A DNA stretch of 64,000 nucleotides, from positions 134,058,237 to 134,122,236 of the forward strand of contig NC_134101.1 of assembly GCF_000715075.1 (NCBI RefSeq), in the 5' to 3' direction. Positions 34,246 through 47,420 of this stretch are shown in pieces (position 1 is the stretch's first letter; the number at the start of each line of letters is the position of its first letter). The notes below the pieces were generated by a model that saw only the letters and a list, made by a program, of their open reading frames with translations, made no database searches and had not been told where the DNA came from. Made by a program: the position numbers and the translations under genes. This DNA comes from Nicotiana tabacum. Lineage: Eukaryota; Streptophyta; Magnoliopsida; Solanales; Solanaceae.

Positions 34246-37200
34246 CTAGGTTACATAGGTCTCACGAGTCATGAGCATGTTTAGTAGAGTCTCGCGGATC
34301 GGTACGGAGACGTCTGTATTTATCCTCGAGAGGCTATAGAACCTTTAGGAAAACTTCACATTATTGAATTCTTATCGTGCGTCTTTGATTCAGCTTGAAA
34401 AATAACTCCTAAAATTCCTTCTACGCATTCGTATGCGCGTATGAGCACTCAGTATCATATGTGTATCAATGGATTGTGATTCCCTGATCGAGGGTGAGAT
34501 ATGATCTCGGTGAGTTGATGTTGGGCCAGTCTGGAGGACTTGAGGCTGGATTTTTGCCTATAGTTTGAGCAACGAGATGTTGTTTGTGTGAGCAAGTGCT
34601 TTTGAATTTATATGTTCGGTATTTTTCCCTGTTATTAGATGTGATGGTTGGATGGCTATGTAATAAGAATGTTAGTGCTGCGAGATGTATTCGTATGATT
34701 TTGCAGTGACAAGAAAGGTCTGTTGGAGGATAGAAGAACTATTAGGTGCTTGATTTACGTCTTGATTCGAGTTATAGCCCGAGTTATGGACGTGTGAAGA
34801 ATCTTTTCTTGTCGCCTAGTTGGGAGTGGAGTAGATTTCATGTTGCAGTATGAGTTTAGACTCAGGAAGACTAAATGAGTGTGTAATGGTTATGATGGTG
34901 GAAGGTATACATAAATGTTAGTTTAAGGCAAAACAGGTGGGTTATCTCCTGCGAAGTGTTCTAAGTTGTGCGATCTTTATGTTGTCTGTTAGAAGATCCC
35001 ATTTACAAGTGAAATATATGTGCGAATTTAATATGGGTCACTTAAGAGAGTATGTTTAATTGTTATGAGAGTAAATGCGAGATTGGTAAAAGATATGAAG
35101 TACTAGATGGTCTGTGTTCCACGAGCTTATGAAGGGTTGAGTTTAATCTCACTATGGTATTATGGCAGCAATAAAGTGTATGCGTTATGAGTTATGGTGC
35201 GTGTTTTGAGCTATGGCTTTGAGCCAAGTGGGGGAGTCTGCTATTGAATAGTTGATTGCATAGTTATATGCTCTAATGGTTCCAGTTCGAGGCGTATTTG
35301 CAAATTAGTTATGGCTCGAGTATAGGAAATTTCAATAAAGGCTATGTTATGCTTTATGGGTGTACGAGAATTAGGGAATGACTTGAGTTGTGGTTGGTAA
35401 CGAATGCTCGGTGCATAGAGCAAGAAGTTGCTTGGTTATATTGGAATGAGGTCACATTCTGCAGTGTCGGAGTGCAAATGAAGCACAGGTTGTTCGGTTC
35501 GTTTAATCAATCTAACTGCGGTTTGAGTAGAGTGGGTGCCTCTAGAGAATGGTCCTATGGTGTTCAAAATTTTACATGCAATAATTGGAGGCTTTCAAGT
35601 TGTACTTATGGATAGAAACTGAGTTTTCTTGGAAGATGTCAAAACTTGTGGTGTTTTCCATATTAATTGTGGGATTCTATGTATCAGTATCAGGAGGTAA
35701 CGGATTTAGATCCACAGGAAGTTCTTCAGAGCGAAGTATTTCGAATGTGGTGATTTTGGGAATATTTAAGAGAGTATTTAGCGGCTTATGAGTCTTAGAC
35801 AGTATGGTTTTATGCTTGGGTCTCGTGTGGTGAGCCTGGCTTGAGGAATTTTGGTGCTACAGTAAGAGAGAACATCAAGTTGAAGATGAATCAGAAGGAA
35901 ATTTACATAGATGGGGTAGCTTGATAGTAGACCGAATCGGTGTGGTAAGGATATGATTAGTTCCTGGTGTGTGTTCGAGGTAATAAGTTCTTTCAGGTAT
36001 TTTGCGGCGATGCTCTTAGGTTTTGATGGCTTGCTTAGCTTGATTGAGTTAGAAGGATCCAGTCCTGACAGGTCTGATTTATGCAAAGGGATCTCGGAGA
36101 GTTCATGATGGTTTTACCGTGGTTTGGAGATGTATATTTTTTATGGGCATGTGTAGCATGGGATGTATAGTGATTTTCTTCTAGATGGGACCAATGGAAA
36201 GTTCTTGACTGGTCGAGTTTGTATTGTGGCTCAGAAGGGATATGAATTTCTCGCGGTTATCCTAGAGTGGTACGGTTTATACGGTATGTTGGGTAAGACT
36301 GAAATTTGTATATGTAAGGTCACGGTTCAGATTTGAATGGAAGGTCATAAATTCTTAGGCAGGGCGGGCAGTTTCAGATAATTCGAGAAATGAACTTCAG
36401 ATGATTTGAGAAGGGATCTCCAGATGATTAAGGAAATGGTAATGCTAATAGAGGTGATTTGATGAGGGTATATGTTCCGGAAAGAGTCAATGTGATTGAG
36501 TTGATGGTACTTCGGTAGTATTGCAGCACTTCTCGTTAGGTTAGCTGATGATATTCGGGTTTGCTTGGCAGCACCGAAGAATCTTAAAGTATCTCCCATT
36601 GGGTGATTGGGTACTAGAGGTGAGTTATATATGAGAGTGGCAGAATTGGGATCAGATATGGTAATTCATGTGTTTTATGGACTTGGAGACTAGGAGTTCT
36701 CATATACAGGTTAGCTTGTAGTTGTGAATGGCAAAATGTGGGTAAGTTAGTCAAATATTAGTATGTGCTATGATTCAGTCATTGTGGACCTTCGAAGGAT
36801 TATTTATCTGTTGTGTGTAACTAGAGTTGATGTATGGTCCATTGGTAGACCTATATGGAATATATGCCCGGCATCGAGACGGTTTTGTTTACTTCGAGTT
36901 GCTGTTGACGAAGGATATGTTGCTTCGATTGTTTTGAGCTATTAGCAGTTAGGGGGATCTATGCGTTACCTTTCTGTGTTGTGAGACGATACGATTTGTT
37001 GGTTATAGGAAACTATGGTGCGGTTATATCGGAGTATCATAATGGAAGTCGAGCGTGAAGAGTAATTGGGAGTTGCTCGGTGAATGGCGTATTGGTTATG
37101 TTCTATCGAGTTTGTGTGGTGTGTGTCATTTGTTTCACCATGGGTGTAATGATTTGCTTTGGTTCCAGACATCAATTGAGCGTGGTTGTCGATTTCGAGC

Positions 37201-38090
37201 ATAGTAACTTGAGGTGTTTTATGCGGAGCAGTGTTTGGATAGGATCGCGCGTTGCAGCGAAGCTATGTGGGAAAATGACCTGGCGGGTTAGATTCGTGTG
37301 TTCTATTTCTATGATGTGAAATGAGTTCTCAGCCATGTGTTGTGATGGTAATGGTGAGCTTGGGGTACAGCCCTTTCATTTGAGTCAGTTTCATGGTGTG
37401 AGTATGTTCGGATTGTTGCTTATTGGTGCGCGGACTGCGCAATTTATGGCTTTAGCCTGTCTTGGTGTGTCATGTCACCAGAGTAATTATGTTGGATTAG
37501 ATGAGATTGTTGGTGTCTTTAATGAATACAAACGGATTCGATTTCAGCATGATTGATGGATAAATATCGAGGTTCGGTTCAGAAATTTGTTATGGTCCTT
37601 GCCAAAGGAGAAGTAGCCTTATGGATGGCTGATCTAAGAAATGGTTATAGTTTATTGCGTGCTTCATTTATCATTGGCAGTATATGGAAGTGTTGGAATG
37701 AGACTTTAGATGTTAAGAGGTTTTCTATTGGTATTCGTTTGTTATGTGCAGCTGCTGTGATTATAAGTTATAGCTGCGAGTGTTTGAGTTATGTGGTATA
37801 TCAAGTGATTGCACCTGAGATTGCAAGTATGGGTGATTACAGCTTGTTCGGGCTTATTCTTAATATAGATGTGAGATTCTGATCTTGTGAATGATTTCAG
37901 AAGTAGAAATGTGGTTCTAAGGCTTATGGGTGAGATTGGGTTGTGAAATTTCAGTTACTGTGTGTTATCGGACCTATATGAGATAGGGTGACGTGGGATC
38001 ACCCCTCCCCGGGTATATGCATGGTAAGGTTATTCAGCAATTGGTTGGCTTTTAGAACAACTCTGGGAACGTTCGAGGATGAACATATGT
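34246..38090 (+). repeat. A3 inner region, apparently non-coding (~3.85 kb)
   Basis: Collinear with A1 9029-12790 apart from small indels (for example a ~20-bp replacement near 36920-36950). Open frames are at most ~110 codons, without retroelement motifs. The last part (GTTCGAGGATGAACATATG) resembles the usual end of gypsy polyproteins, hinting that the element descends from a coding gypsy ancestor. Confidence 0.72.
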
Positions 38091-38105
38091 TTAAGTGGGG
38101 GAGGA
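38091..38105 (+). promoter_or_regulatory. Polypurine tract of A3
   Basis: AAGTGGGGGAGGA directly before the 3' LTR TGTAACG. The ATG TAA that straddles the boundary mirrors the polyprotein stop of family C. Confidence 0.85.
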
Positions 38106-41100
38106 TGTAACGACCCGACCGGTCGCTTTGAGCTTTTGCATTTTCGCCCGCTAGTTCTCAAGCATGACATACCCCATACGGTGTATTATGACTTATGTAA
38201 ATCGTTGGTGTTGGGTTTCAGGTTAATCAGAATGAATTTGGAAGAACAATCTCAGTGGAAAGCTTAAAATTTGAAAAGTTTGACTAAAATTTGACTTATG
38301 TGTATTTGATCTCGGATGGGAATTTTTATGATTTGGTTAGCTCCGTTAGGTGATTTGGGACTTAGAATAGTGATTGGAATGCATTTTGGAAGTCCGTGGA
38401 AGGTTTAGACTTGGATTGGCGAAATTGAGATTTCGGCGATTTTCGGTTGATAGGTGAGATTTTGATATAAAGGTCGGAATGGAATTCCGAGAGTTGCACT
38501 AGCTTCGTTGTATCATTTGGGATGTGTGCGCAAAATTTCAGGTCATTCAGACGAGATTTGATAGACTTTTTGAGCGAAAGCATAATTTAAGAGTTCTTGG
38601 AGTTCTTAGGCTTGAATCTTGTGTTAAATTGGTGATTTGATGTTGTTGTGAGTATTCCGAAGTTTTGGGCAAGTTTGAACAATGTAATGGGATGTGTTGG
38701 TACAATTGGTTTGAAGTTCCGGGAGTTCCGGGTAGGTTCCGGGATGTTTTAGTGCGAAAATCATAGTCGTAGCAGGTCCAGAAGGGTTGCAGGCCCCGGA
38801 ACTCACCCACGCGGTCCGCACAAAAATAAGTGCACCCGCGGTGGGTGTTGTGCAAACCGCACAAAAGCGGGCGCGGTTGCGGTAGGTGTCGCCCGGACCG
38901 CACAAAAGCGGCCGCGGCCGCGGTGAAGAACCTTCCCGCTAGCCCAACTTCGGAAGCTCATATCTTTTGATCAACATGATGTTTTCAGGTGATTCAAAAA
39001 TTAAAGTTGTAGCCCTTCGTGTCTAGTTTCCAGAAATGTAAAGATATCACAATTTGGAAATCTGTACCGAATGGTATGGCCAAAATACCGAAGCTTGTCA
39101 CTGCAGACGAAGGCCTGTGCAGCCGCGGTTGTTTTTGCGCGAACCACACTGGCTTGTGCGGACCGCGGTCGATTTGGTGCGGCCTGCGGAGGCTGAAATC
39201 TGAGGGGTACTCTATAAATACGAGGTTTTAGATTTTATTTGATATTTTGACCTAGAGATCTCGGATTTTGGCGATTTTTCGAAGGTTTTTCAAGAAATTC
39301 ATCGGGTAAGTGATTCTAACTCAGATTTTGGCTAGAGTACATGAATCTATCATTGAATTCATCATTTAATTCGTGTTTTGGGATGGAATTTGGGAAGAAA
39401 TTGTAAAATCTTTCAAAAATGTAAAATGATGATTTTAATGACCAAATGATATCGGAATTGGATAATTTTCGTATGGTTCGACTCCTGAAAGTATAAAGAT
39501 TCTAATTTTGTGAATTTTGTAAAATTTCGAGATGTGGACCCAGGGGTCGGGTTTGACCAATTTCGGGAATTTTGTGGTAATTGATTATTTTCGAGTGGGC
39601 TTTGTTCCCTTAGCACGTTTTGATGGTTTTGTACTGACTTCGGCTAGATTTGGAGCATTCGGAGGCCGATTCGAGGGGCAAAGGCTTCGCGAGCTAGAGG
39701 ATTAGACGGTTTGATGTGAGTAATGATTGTAAATGATGTCATGAGGGTTTGAAACCCCGGATATGCACATCGTAGTGCTATATTAAGGTGAGACACGCGC
39801 TGGATGATGAGTGGGGTCTTTTACTACCGGGGATTGTGACTTGGTCCGTCCCGATTGATGATTTTTCCGCGTATTTGACTGAAATTGATTTGTTATCATC
39901 ATGATTTGGGCTGATTGCCATATTTGGGCTTCGTGCCAACTATTTGAACCCTTCGGGGATTTTTATTACTGTTTCCTCACTGCTTGACTTATTATTTGAA
40001 CTCAGTCTAGTTGATATCTACTGTTTTACAAACTCAGCCACTTTTACTAAGATTTGAAACTTAAATACATCATGTTTGGGCCTGAGAACTACTGTTTTAC
40101 TAATGCCCAAGGGGCTTGTGATGATTTTTGGACTAAGTGAGGCCGAGGGCCATATGTGAGGATATGCTGAGTGATATGAGGCCGAGGGCCTGAGATACTT
40201 TATATGCCACGAGGTGGCTTGAGTGATGTGAGGCCGAGTGCCGAGTGATGATGCCACGAGGTGGCTTGATATAGCGCTTGGGCCGTAAGGGGCCCCTCCG
40301 GAGTCTGCACACCCACAGTGAGCGCGGGTACCCATAGTTCTGAGTGATTGATACTATGCCTGAGGGGCTGATATGAGTGATTGTGAGGTAGCCCAAGGGG
40401 CTGATACTATTCTGAGAGTGAGCCCGAGGGGCTGTTACTATTCTGATTTTGAGCCCCAGGGGCTGTTACTGTTCTGATATTGAGCCTGAGGGGCTGGTTC
40501 TGTTGATATTATGCCCGAGGGGCGGTTTGTTGTACATGTTTTGCCCGAGGGGATGTTTACATTTCCATCATTTTTGTTACTCACTTGTAAACTACTTGCT
40601 TTACTTGTTGGAAAAAGGGATTTTCACTTAATTTCTCACTACTTTACTGTTGAAAGTGATTTTACTACTTCAGTATGGAATGCCTTGTGTTTTTACGTAA
40701 TTTCTTGCCTTCAGCCTTTATTTATTATTATTACTCTTCGGAGTACTCACATTACTCCCTACACCGTGTGTGCAGATTCAGGCATAGCAGAGTCCGCACC
40801 TGAGCGCTGATTCCTTCCAGGCTAGGCAGTGATTTGGAGTTACGAGGTAGCTGTTGACGTCCGCAGCCCCTTGTCTCTCTTATCCTCTATCATTTATGTT
40901 TTCTTCAGACTGTTATATCGGATTGCGTACTTTGTAGACCTATAGCAGATTCTTTAGTAGCTCATGACTTGTGATACCCCGGTTTGGGCTGTGTCGGGAT
41001 GGTTTCCGCTGTTGTTATCGTTAAAGTTTCGCAATTTATGAATATTATATTATATGTTATTACTGTTTATGATGATTAACTATTTAAAAGAGGTGTTCCG

Positions 41101-41170
41101 TTTTGGTCTGGCTGGCCTTGTCTTCACGAGAGGCGCTATCACGATCGAGTTCGAGGATTGGGTCGTGACA
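38106..41170 (+). repeat. A3 3' LTR (3065 bp)
   Basis: TGTAACGACCCG start; GGGTCGTGACA end. TATA at 39213-39220; minisatellite at 40358-40555; 41-bp GC block at about 38812-38933. Confidence 0.92.
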
Positions 41171-43242
41171 CCCGATCGTGTTGTTATCAAGTGGTATCAG
41201 AACTTAAGAATAAAGGATATGAGTTATATAGGTGTTATAATTATTTATAGCCCAAATTCATGTCCAAGAAAAGGGGATTAGATCCTAAGAAACATCCTCT
41301 GAAGAAGGTCCAAATCAGGCCGTTGTTGGACGAATTTGGCATCTAAAATGTGCAGCCCCTGAAGTCCTACATAAAGCCACGTTTTTATAGCATAAAAAGG
41401 ACTTACTTGATGTCCAATAATGGTATAATAGTCATGCTAGATGTTGAGTGCAAGTTCGTGCCAAGTTGCTTGCAAATTTCCTTCAAGATTTTCAAGATTC
41501 CATCCAAGATTGGTTTGAGACTTATTTCCATATATTATGGGACTATATTTATTGATTTCCTAGTTAGTTAAGATTATGTTTTCCTTTTCCTAGAATTTTG
41601 TGAATTACTTTCCAAGAATGGCTTGGTTTTTGCTTCCTAGTATTTTCCTTTTCCTAAGGTAGTTGGACTTGTTGTCCAAAGTAGTTTAGGACTTTATTTC
41701 CTTGTTTTTTTAGCCTTAGTTTCGTGACCCCCTCCTACCTATATAAGGGGTGTCTTCTTTGTTTTTCGAGATAGATTATTTAGACTATTATCAATAAAAA
41801 TTGTGAGATTTTTCTTGCACTCTTGTGTATGGCTACTCTTGGATTTATTATTCAACCTTCAAGACTCAACGTAAGGTGGTAAGATGAATTCTTTGAAATC
41901 TTAGATCACTTATAGGCATTCAAGAAAGATAATAAGTTTAGGCTTATTGTTGTTCTTGTTATTTTAAAGGCCCGGGTTTCACAATCTATCTCTTGTCTTT
42001 TAACCTCTACAAAAGGCGACTCAGTTCTTCGTTAGCTAATTGTCGTTGTTAGTATTAACCTTCAAGAATATACTTTTTGAATTCCAAAAAACTCTTTCTT
42101 GAATTCAATCTATCTTTAATTTTTGCCTTTTTCGTTTCTTTTGTTTTCTTTAGCTTCCGCACGTTTCTTGATTTTTCTTATTTTTCTTTACTAACTCTTG
42201 AATCCCCTATCATGTTGTTATCAAGTGGTATCAGATCTTAAGGATAGAGGATATCAGTTATCTAGTTGTTATAATTCTTTATGACCCAAATTCATGTCCA
42301 AGAAAAGGGGATTAGATCCTAAGAAACATCCTCTGAAGAAGGTCCAAATCAGGCATCTATTGGACGAATTTGGCATCTAAAATGTGCAACCCCTGAAGTC
42401 CTACATAAAGCCACGTTTTTATAGCATAAAAAGGACTTACTTGATGTCCAAGAATGGTACAATAGTCGTGCTAGACTTTGAGTGCAAGTTCATACCAAGT
42501 TGCTTGCAAATTTCCTTCAAGATTTTCAAGATTCCATCCAAGATTGGTTTGGGACTTATTTCCATATATTATGGGACTATATTTATTGATTTCCTAGTTA
42601 GTTAAGATTATATTTTCCTTTTCCTAGAATTTTTTGAATTACTTTCCAAGAATGGCTTGGTTTTTGCTTCCTAGTATTTTCCTTTTCCTAAGGTAGTTGG
42701 ACTTGTTGTCCAAAGTAGTTTAGGACTTTATTTCCTTGTTTTTTTAGCCTTAGTTTCGTGACCCCCTTCTACCTATATAAGGGGTGTCTTATTTGTTATT
42801 AGAGATAGATTATTCAGACTATTATCAATAAAAATTGTGAGATTTTTCTTGCACTCTTGTGTGTGGCTACTCTTGGATTTATTATTCAATCTTCAAGACT
42901 CAACTTAAGGTGGTAAGATGAATTCTTCGAAATCTTAGATCACTTCTAGGTATTCAAGAAAGGTGATAAGTTTAGGCTTATTGTTGTTCTTGTTATTCTA
43001 AAGGGTCGGGTTTCACAATCTATCTCTTGTTTTTTAACCTCTACCAAAGGCGACTCAGTTCTTCGTTAGCTAATTGTTGTTAGGATTAACCTTCAAGAAT
43101 AAACTTCTTGAATTCAAGAAAACTCTTTCATGAATTCAATCTATCTTTATTTTTTGCCTTTTTCGTTTCTTTATTTTCTTTTGCTTCCACACGTTTCTTG
43201 ATTTTATTTAGTACTTTTTGGACCCCTATCGTGATTTTATCA
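41171..43242 (+). repeat. B2 array continued: rest of unit 2 plus units 3 and 4
   Basis: After A3 the interrupted unit ends (ATCGTGTTGTTATCA). Two more ~1034-bp units follow, separated by PBS-like joints at 41192-41203 (TGGTATCAGAAC) and 42226-42237 (TGGTATCAGATC). Each unit has its own TATA (41740-41747, 42774-42781) and AATAAA. The last unit ends TTTTATCA at 43242 and is not followed by a primer-binding site. Confidence 0.87.
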
Positions 43243-43716
43243 AGGAAGCAATTTGGACAACTGAAATAAACAACTTATTTTAAAATAGGAATGGAGGGGG
43301 GGGGGGGTCCTAAGTTTTTAGCCTATAGGATCACCCCGTGCAATACTTTGTAACTCCCTCGAGTTGGGGTATTACTCATATTATTTAGCGGGCATAGACT
43401 ATCATCTTCTGCTACCCGATTACTATCTTTAAGTTGTTACCTAAAGCGCTTTAATCGATTCTAATTTGATTTCTATACGTGCACTACACGTCCCTTACCT
43501 ATGGCCCTGGAGGTATTAGGACCTCTAATTGGGATAGTTCTAGACTACGCCTAGGTTGCTCAAAATGTAAAAGACTAGGCAACAAAGCAAAACTGTTAGG
43601 ACTTGCAAATACAAAGCAAATATGGGCTCATGTTGACCTCCGCACATAAACAGCAAATGCAGGCAATTAATTGGCAATCTTTATTGATCTTAAAGTCCTA
43701 TAGGTAGGATATCTAT
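43243..43716. other. Unassigned stretch with a 12-G run
   Basis: About 470 bp that matches no other part of the window and has no convincing reading frame. A run of 12 G lies at 43296-43307. It may be a fragment of another retrotransposon, but I cannot place it. Confidence 0.4.
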
Positions 43717-46700
43717 TATCACGACCCCAAACCAGCCCGGTCATGATGGCGCCTATCACAGTACTAGTCCAGTCGTATCAACACTAACAACATAAAGGGC
43801 TTTTGTAAATTCATTTTTTTCTAATCAGATAAAATCTCAAATCTTTCATTTTGATATAACAAAATATGCGGAAAAACCAATACGCAATTACATCCACATG
43901 GACCGATCCTGGGGTCACTAGTCATGAGCCACTAACATACAGTCAAATACTGTCTACTTTATACAAGATAAGATTGAAATATAAAATACTAAAGATAGAA
44001 AGGAGGAAGGCAGGACTGGTGATGCCATGCAGCTACCTTGCATTCTCCGGATAATACTCTGAAGGCAAAGATCAGCTCTCACTTGGAGGCTCTGGCACCT
44101 GGATCTGCACACAAGGTGCAGGGAGTAACGTGAGTACGCCAACTCAGTAAGTAACCAAAGTAAATAAAGGCTGAGTGTAGTGATGAGCATTCAAATCATA
44201 TACATAATCTAACATAAAATCTCAATAGAAATATCAAAGTCAAATCCATAGTTCAATCTCTGAATATCTCGTAAACCTCCAGTTTCAATGAAAGTTATTT
44301 AAAACATTTGTTCAACATTTTTCAATAGAGGCTCAGTATAAAAGAAGAGTGAAAACAGTAATTTCATAAAGAAGCCCCTCGGGCAAAGTATCACTTATAT
44401 ATATAGCCCCTCGGGCAAGCCTCTCAGTCACTCGTGACTCAACTCTCATCAATCAGCACCCACACTCAACACTCCTGCTCAATAGGTATCTCATAAAAGT
44501 AACCGCTGCGGCGTGTAGCCCGATCCGTAAATATATATGTAGTCGACTATGCTCACTATGGTGTACAGACTCCGGAGGGGTTCCTACAGCCCAAGCGCTA
44601 TATCGTTGCGGCGTGTAGCCCGATCCAACATATCGCTGCAGCGTGCAGCCTGATCCATAAATATATATATTCCTCACTATCAGGTCCTCGACCTCTCTCA
44701 ATCATCAACCACACAACCACTCGGGCATTTCAGTAAAAATCAGGGAACTCGGCCCAAAAAATTTTCATATTTTTGAAAGTAGAGTAATGAAACTGAATCA
44801 ACAATAAACAGGTAAAAATCATGACTAAGGATATACTTTTGAATCAAACATGGAATTCAACCCAAATTGACATATTCATTTCTAAAACACACAGATATCA
44901 TATTGAGTTTATCAAAATATGCAATTCTACAGTCTCCACGGGACGGACCAAGTCACAATCCCTATGGGTGCACGCCCACAAGCCCGTCACCTAGCATGTC
45001 CCATAACCTTATTTATAAAAACAGTACGAAATTTCGGATTTTCATACCCTCATGTCCAGATTTACAAGAGTTACTTACCTCAAACCGGATGAAAATCTAC
45101 TCCACAATGCCCTTGACTATAGACTCGGCCTCAAATCGTCCCGAATCTATCCAAAATCAGAATCATAACATCAATACAAGCCAAAGGGACAAAGCACACA
45201 CGAAAATTATCAAATTAAACTCAAAATCCCGAAATTGGTCAAACCCGACCCCAGGCCCACATCTCAGAATTCGATAAAAATCACAACACTGGAATCCTTA
45301 TCCTCCCACGAGTCTATACATACCAAAATAATCAAAATCGGACCTCAAATGGCCCCTCAAATCCCCAATTTTAACTCTCCAATTTCAAGCCCTAATTTCC
45401 CAATTTTTCACTACTAATGTCCTCAATTTCCAGGTTTAATCAACTGAAATTCACCATAGATACGAATATTAAGTTCAAAAACCTTACCTCAACAAGAATC
45501 CCCTTGAATTCCTCTTCAAAGCCCTCCAAAAGCTCATATCCCATCTCAAAAATGGTGGAAATGGGAAAAAATTCGTGAAGGGATGCTTATATTGTTTCTG
45601 CCCAGGGATTGTGCACCTGTAAATAGCTGGCACTAGGCCCAAATATGGCTTTCAGCCCAAATAATGATGATAGCAAATATTTTTCAATCAAATACGCGGT
45701 AAAATCATCAATCGGGACGGACCAAGTCACAATCCCCAATAGTGCACGACCACACGCTTGTCATCAAGCGTGTGCCTCACCTCAATATAGCACAACGATG
45801 TGCAATCCGGGGTTTCAAACCCTCAGAACATCATTTACAATCATTACTCACCTCGAACCGGCTAAATCTCTAGCTCGCGACGCCTTTGCCCCTCAAATTG
45901 GCCTCCACGCGCGTCGATTCTATCCAAAATCAGAACTAGAAGTCAATATATGCTAAGGGAACAAAGTCCAAGCGAAAACAATCAAAATATGACAAAATTC
46001 CCGAAATTACCAAAACCCGAGCCCCGGGCCCACGTCTCGAAATCGGGTAAAATTTGCATTTTCAGAATCCACAAACCCTCACGAGTCTAACCATACCAAA
46101 ATTATCCAATTCTAGTACCATTTGTACTTCAAATCATCATTTTACATTTTTTGAAGATTCCAAATATTTTCTTCCCAAATGTCATCCCAATTCACGAATT
46201 AAATGATGAATTCAATGATAGATTCATGTACTCTAGCCAAATCTGAGTTAGAATCACTTATCCCGATGAATTTCTTTAAAACCTTCGAAAAATTGCAAAA
46301 ATCCGAGCTCTCTAGGTCAAAATATTAAATAAAACCCAAAACCTCGTATTTATAGAGTACCCCACGGATTTCCACCTCTGCAGACCACACAAAAATGACC
46401 GAGGTCGGCACAAAACTAGTGCGGTCCGCACAAGAATGATTGCGGACGCACAGGTTTTTATCTGCAGTGACAGGCTTTAGTATTTTGACCATAACGTTTC
46501 CTACAAATGTCCAAAATGTTATATCTTTACCTTTCTGGAAACTAGACACAAAGGGTTACATCTTTTGTTTTTAAATCATCTTAAAATTCCTTGTAGATCA
46601 AAAGATATGAGCTTCCGAAGTAGGACCTGTGAAATGTTCCCCACCCCACACTGCATTTTGTGCGGTCCGCACAACACCTACCACGGATGCACTTCATTTT

Positions 46701-47403
46701 ATGCGGACCGCGCTAGTGGGTTCCGAGGTCTGCAACCCTTCTGCACCTGCTACAGCTATGATTTTCGGCCTAAAACATCCCAGAACCCCCGAGACTTCAA
46801 ACCAATTGTACCAATACATCCCATGACATCGTTCAAACTTGTTCAAAACTTCGGAACACTCACAACAACATCAAATCACCAATTTAATATAGGATTCAAG
46901 CCTAAGAACTGCAAGAACTTTTAAACTATGCTTTCGATCAAAAAGTCTATCAAACCTCGTCCGAATAACCTAAAATTTTGCACACACATTACAAATGACA
47001 CAACGGTCCTACTCCCATTTTCGGAATTCCATTCCGACCCCGATATCAAAATCTCACCTATCAACCGGAAAACGCCGAAATCTCAATTTTGCTAATTCAA
47101 GTCTAAACCTTCCACAGACTTCCAAAATGCATTCCGATCACGCTCCTATGTCTCAAATCACCTAACGGAGCTAACCAAGCCATAAAAATTCCAATCCGAG
47201 ATCAAATAACACAAGTCAAATCTTGGTCAAACCTTTCAAATCTTAAGCTTTCAACTGAGACTGTTCTTCTAAATTCATTCTGATTAACCTGAAACCCAAC
47301 ACCAACGATTTACATAAGTCATAATACACCACACGGGGAAAGTCATGCCCGAGAACTGGCAAGCGAAGTGTAAAAGCTCAAAACGACCGGTCGGGTCATT
47401 ATA
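43717..47403 (-). repeat. A4 3' LTR, composite (3687 bp)
   Basis: High end TATAATGACCCG (TGTAATGACCCG with one change). 45630-47403 is clearly family A LTR (TATA at 46347-46354, inverted). Below about 45630 it becomes a related LTR type that ends TATCACGACC at 43717. The phrase GGGACGGACCAAGTCACAATCCC-like occurs twice (about 44940 and 45717), so part of the LTR is internally duplicated at the join. Confidence 0.75.
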
Positions 47404-47420
47404 TCCTCCCCCACATAAAC
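47404..47420 (-). promoter_or_regulatory. Polypurine tract of A4
   Basis: On the minus strand TATGTGGGGGAGGA-like sequence directly before the 3' LTR, preceded by the ACGTTCGAGGACGAACG motif shared with A2. Confidence 0.8.

Larger units (their letters stand above)
31152..41170 (+). mobile_element. A3: complete LARD-like LTR retrotransposon (10,019 bp)
   Basis: Two full LTRs (31152-34230 and 38106-41170), a primer-binding site (34234-34245, TGGTATCAGAAC) and a polypurine tract (38091-38105) are present. Flanks CCTTA (left) and CCCGA (right) each differ by one base from CCCTA, the sequence at this point in uninterrupted B LTRs (for example 4916-4920), so a 5-bp target duplication is very likely. 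No gag or pol motif is visible in the 3.9-kb inner region, so it would depend on enzymes of another element. The two LTRs differ visibly more from each other than the 5' LTR differs from A1's, so it is an old insertion. Confidence 0.92.

Noticed and set aside
43243..43716. Possible host exon between the B2 array and A4
   Set aside because: No frame, splice pattern or recognisable protein; left as unassigned.
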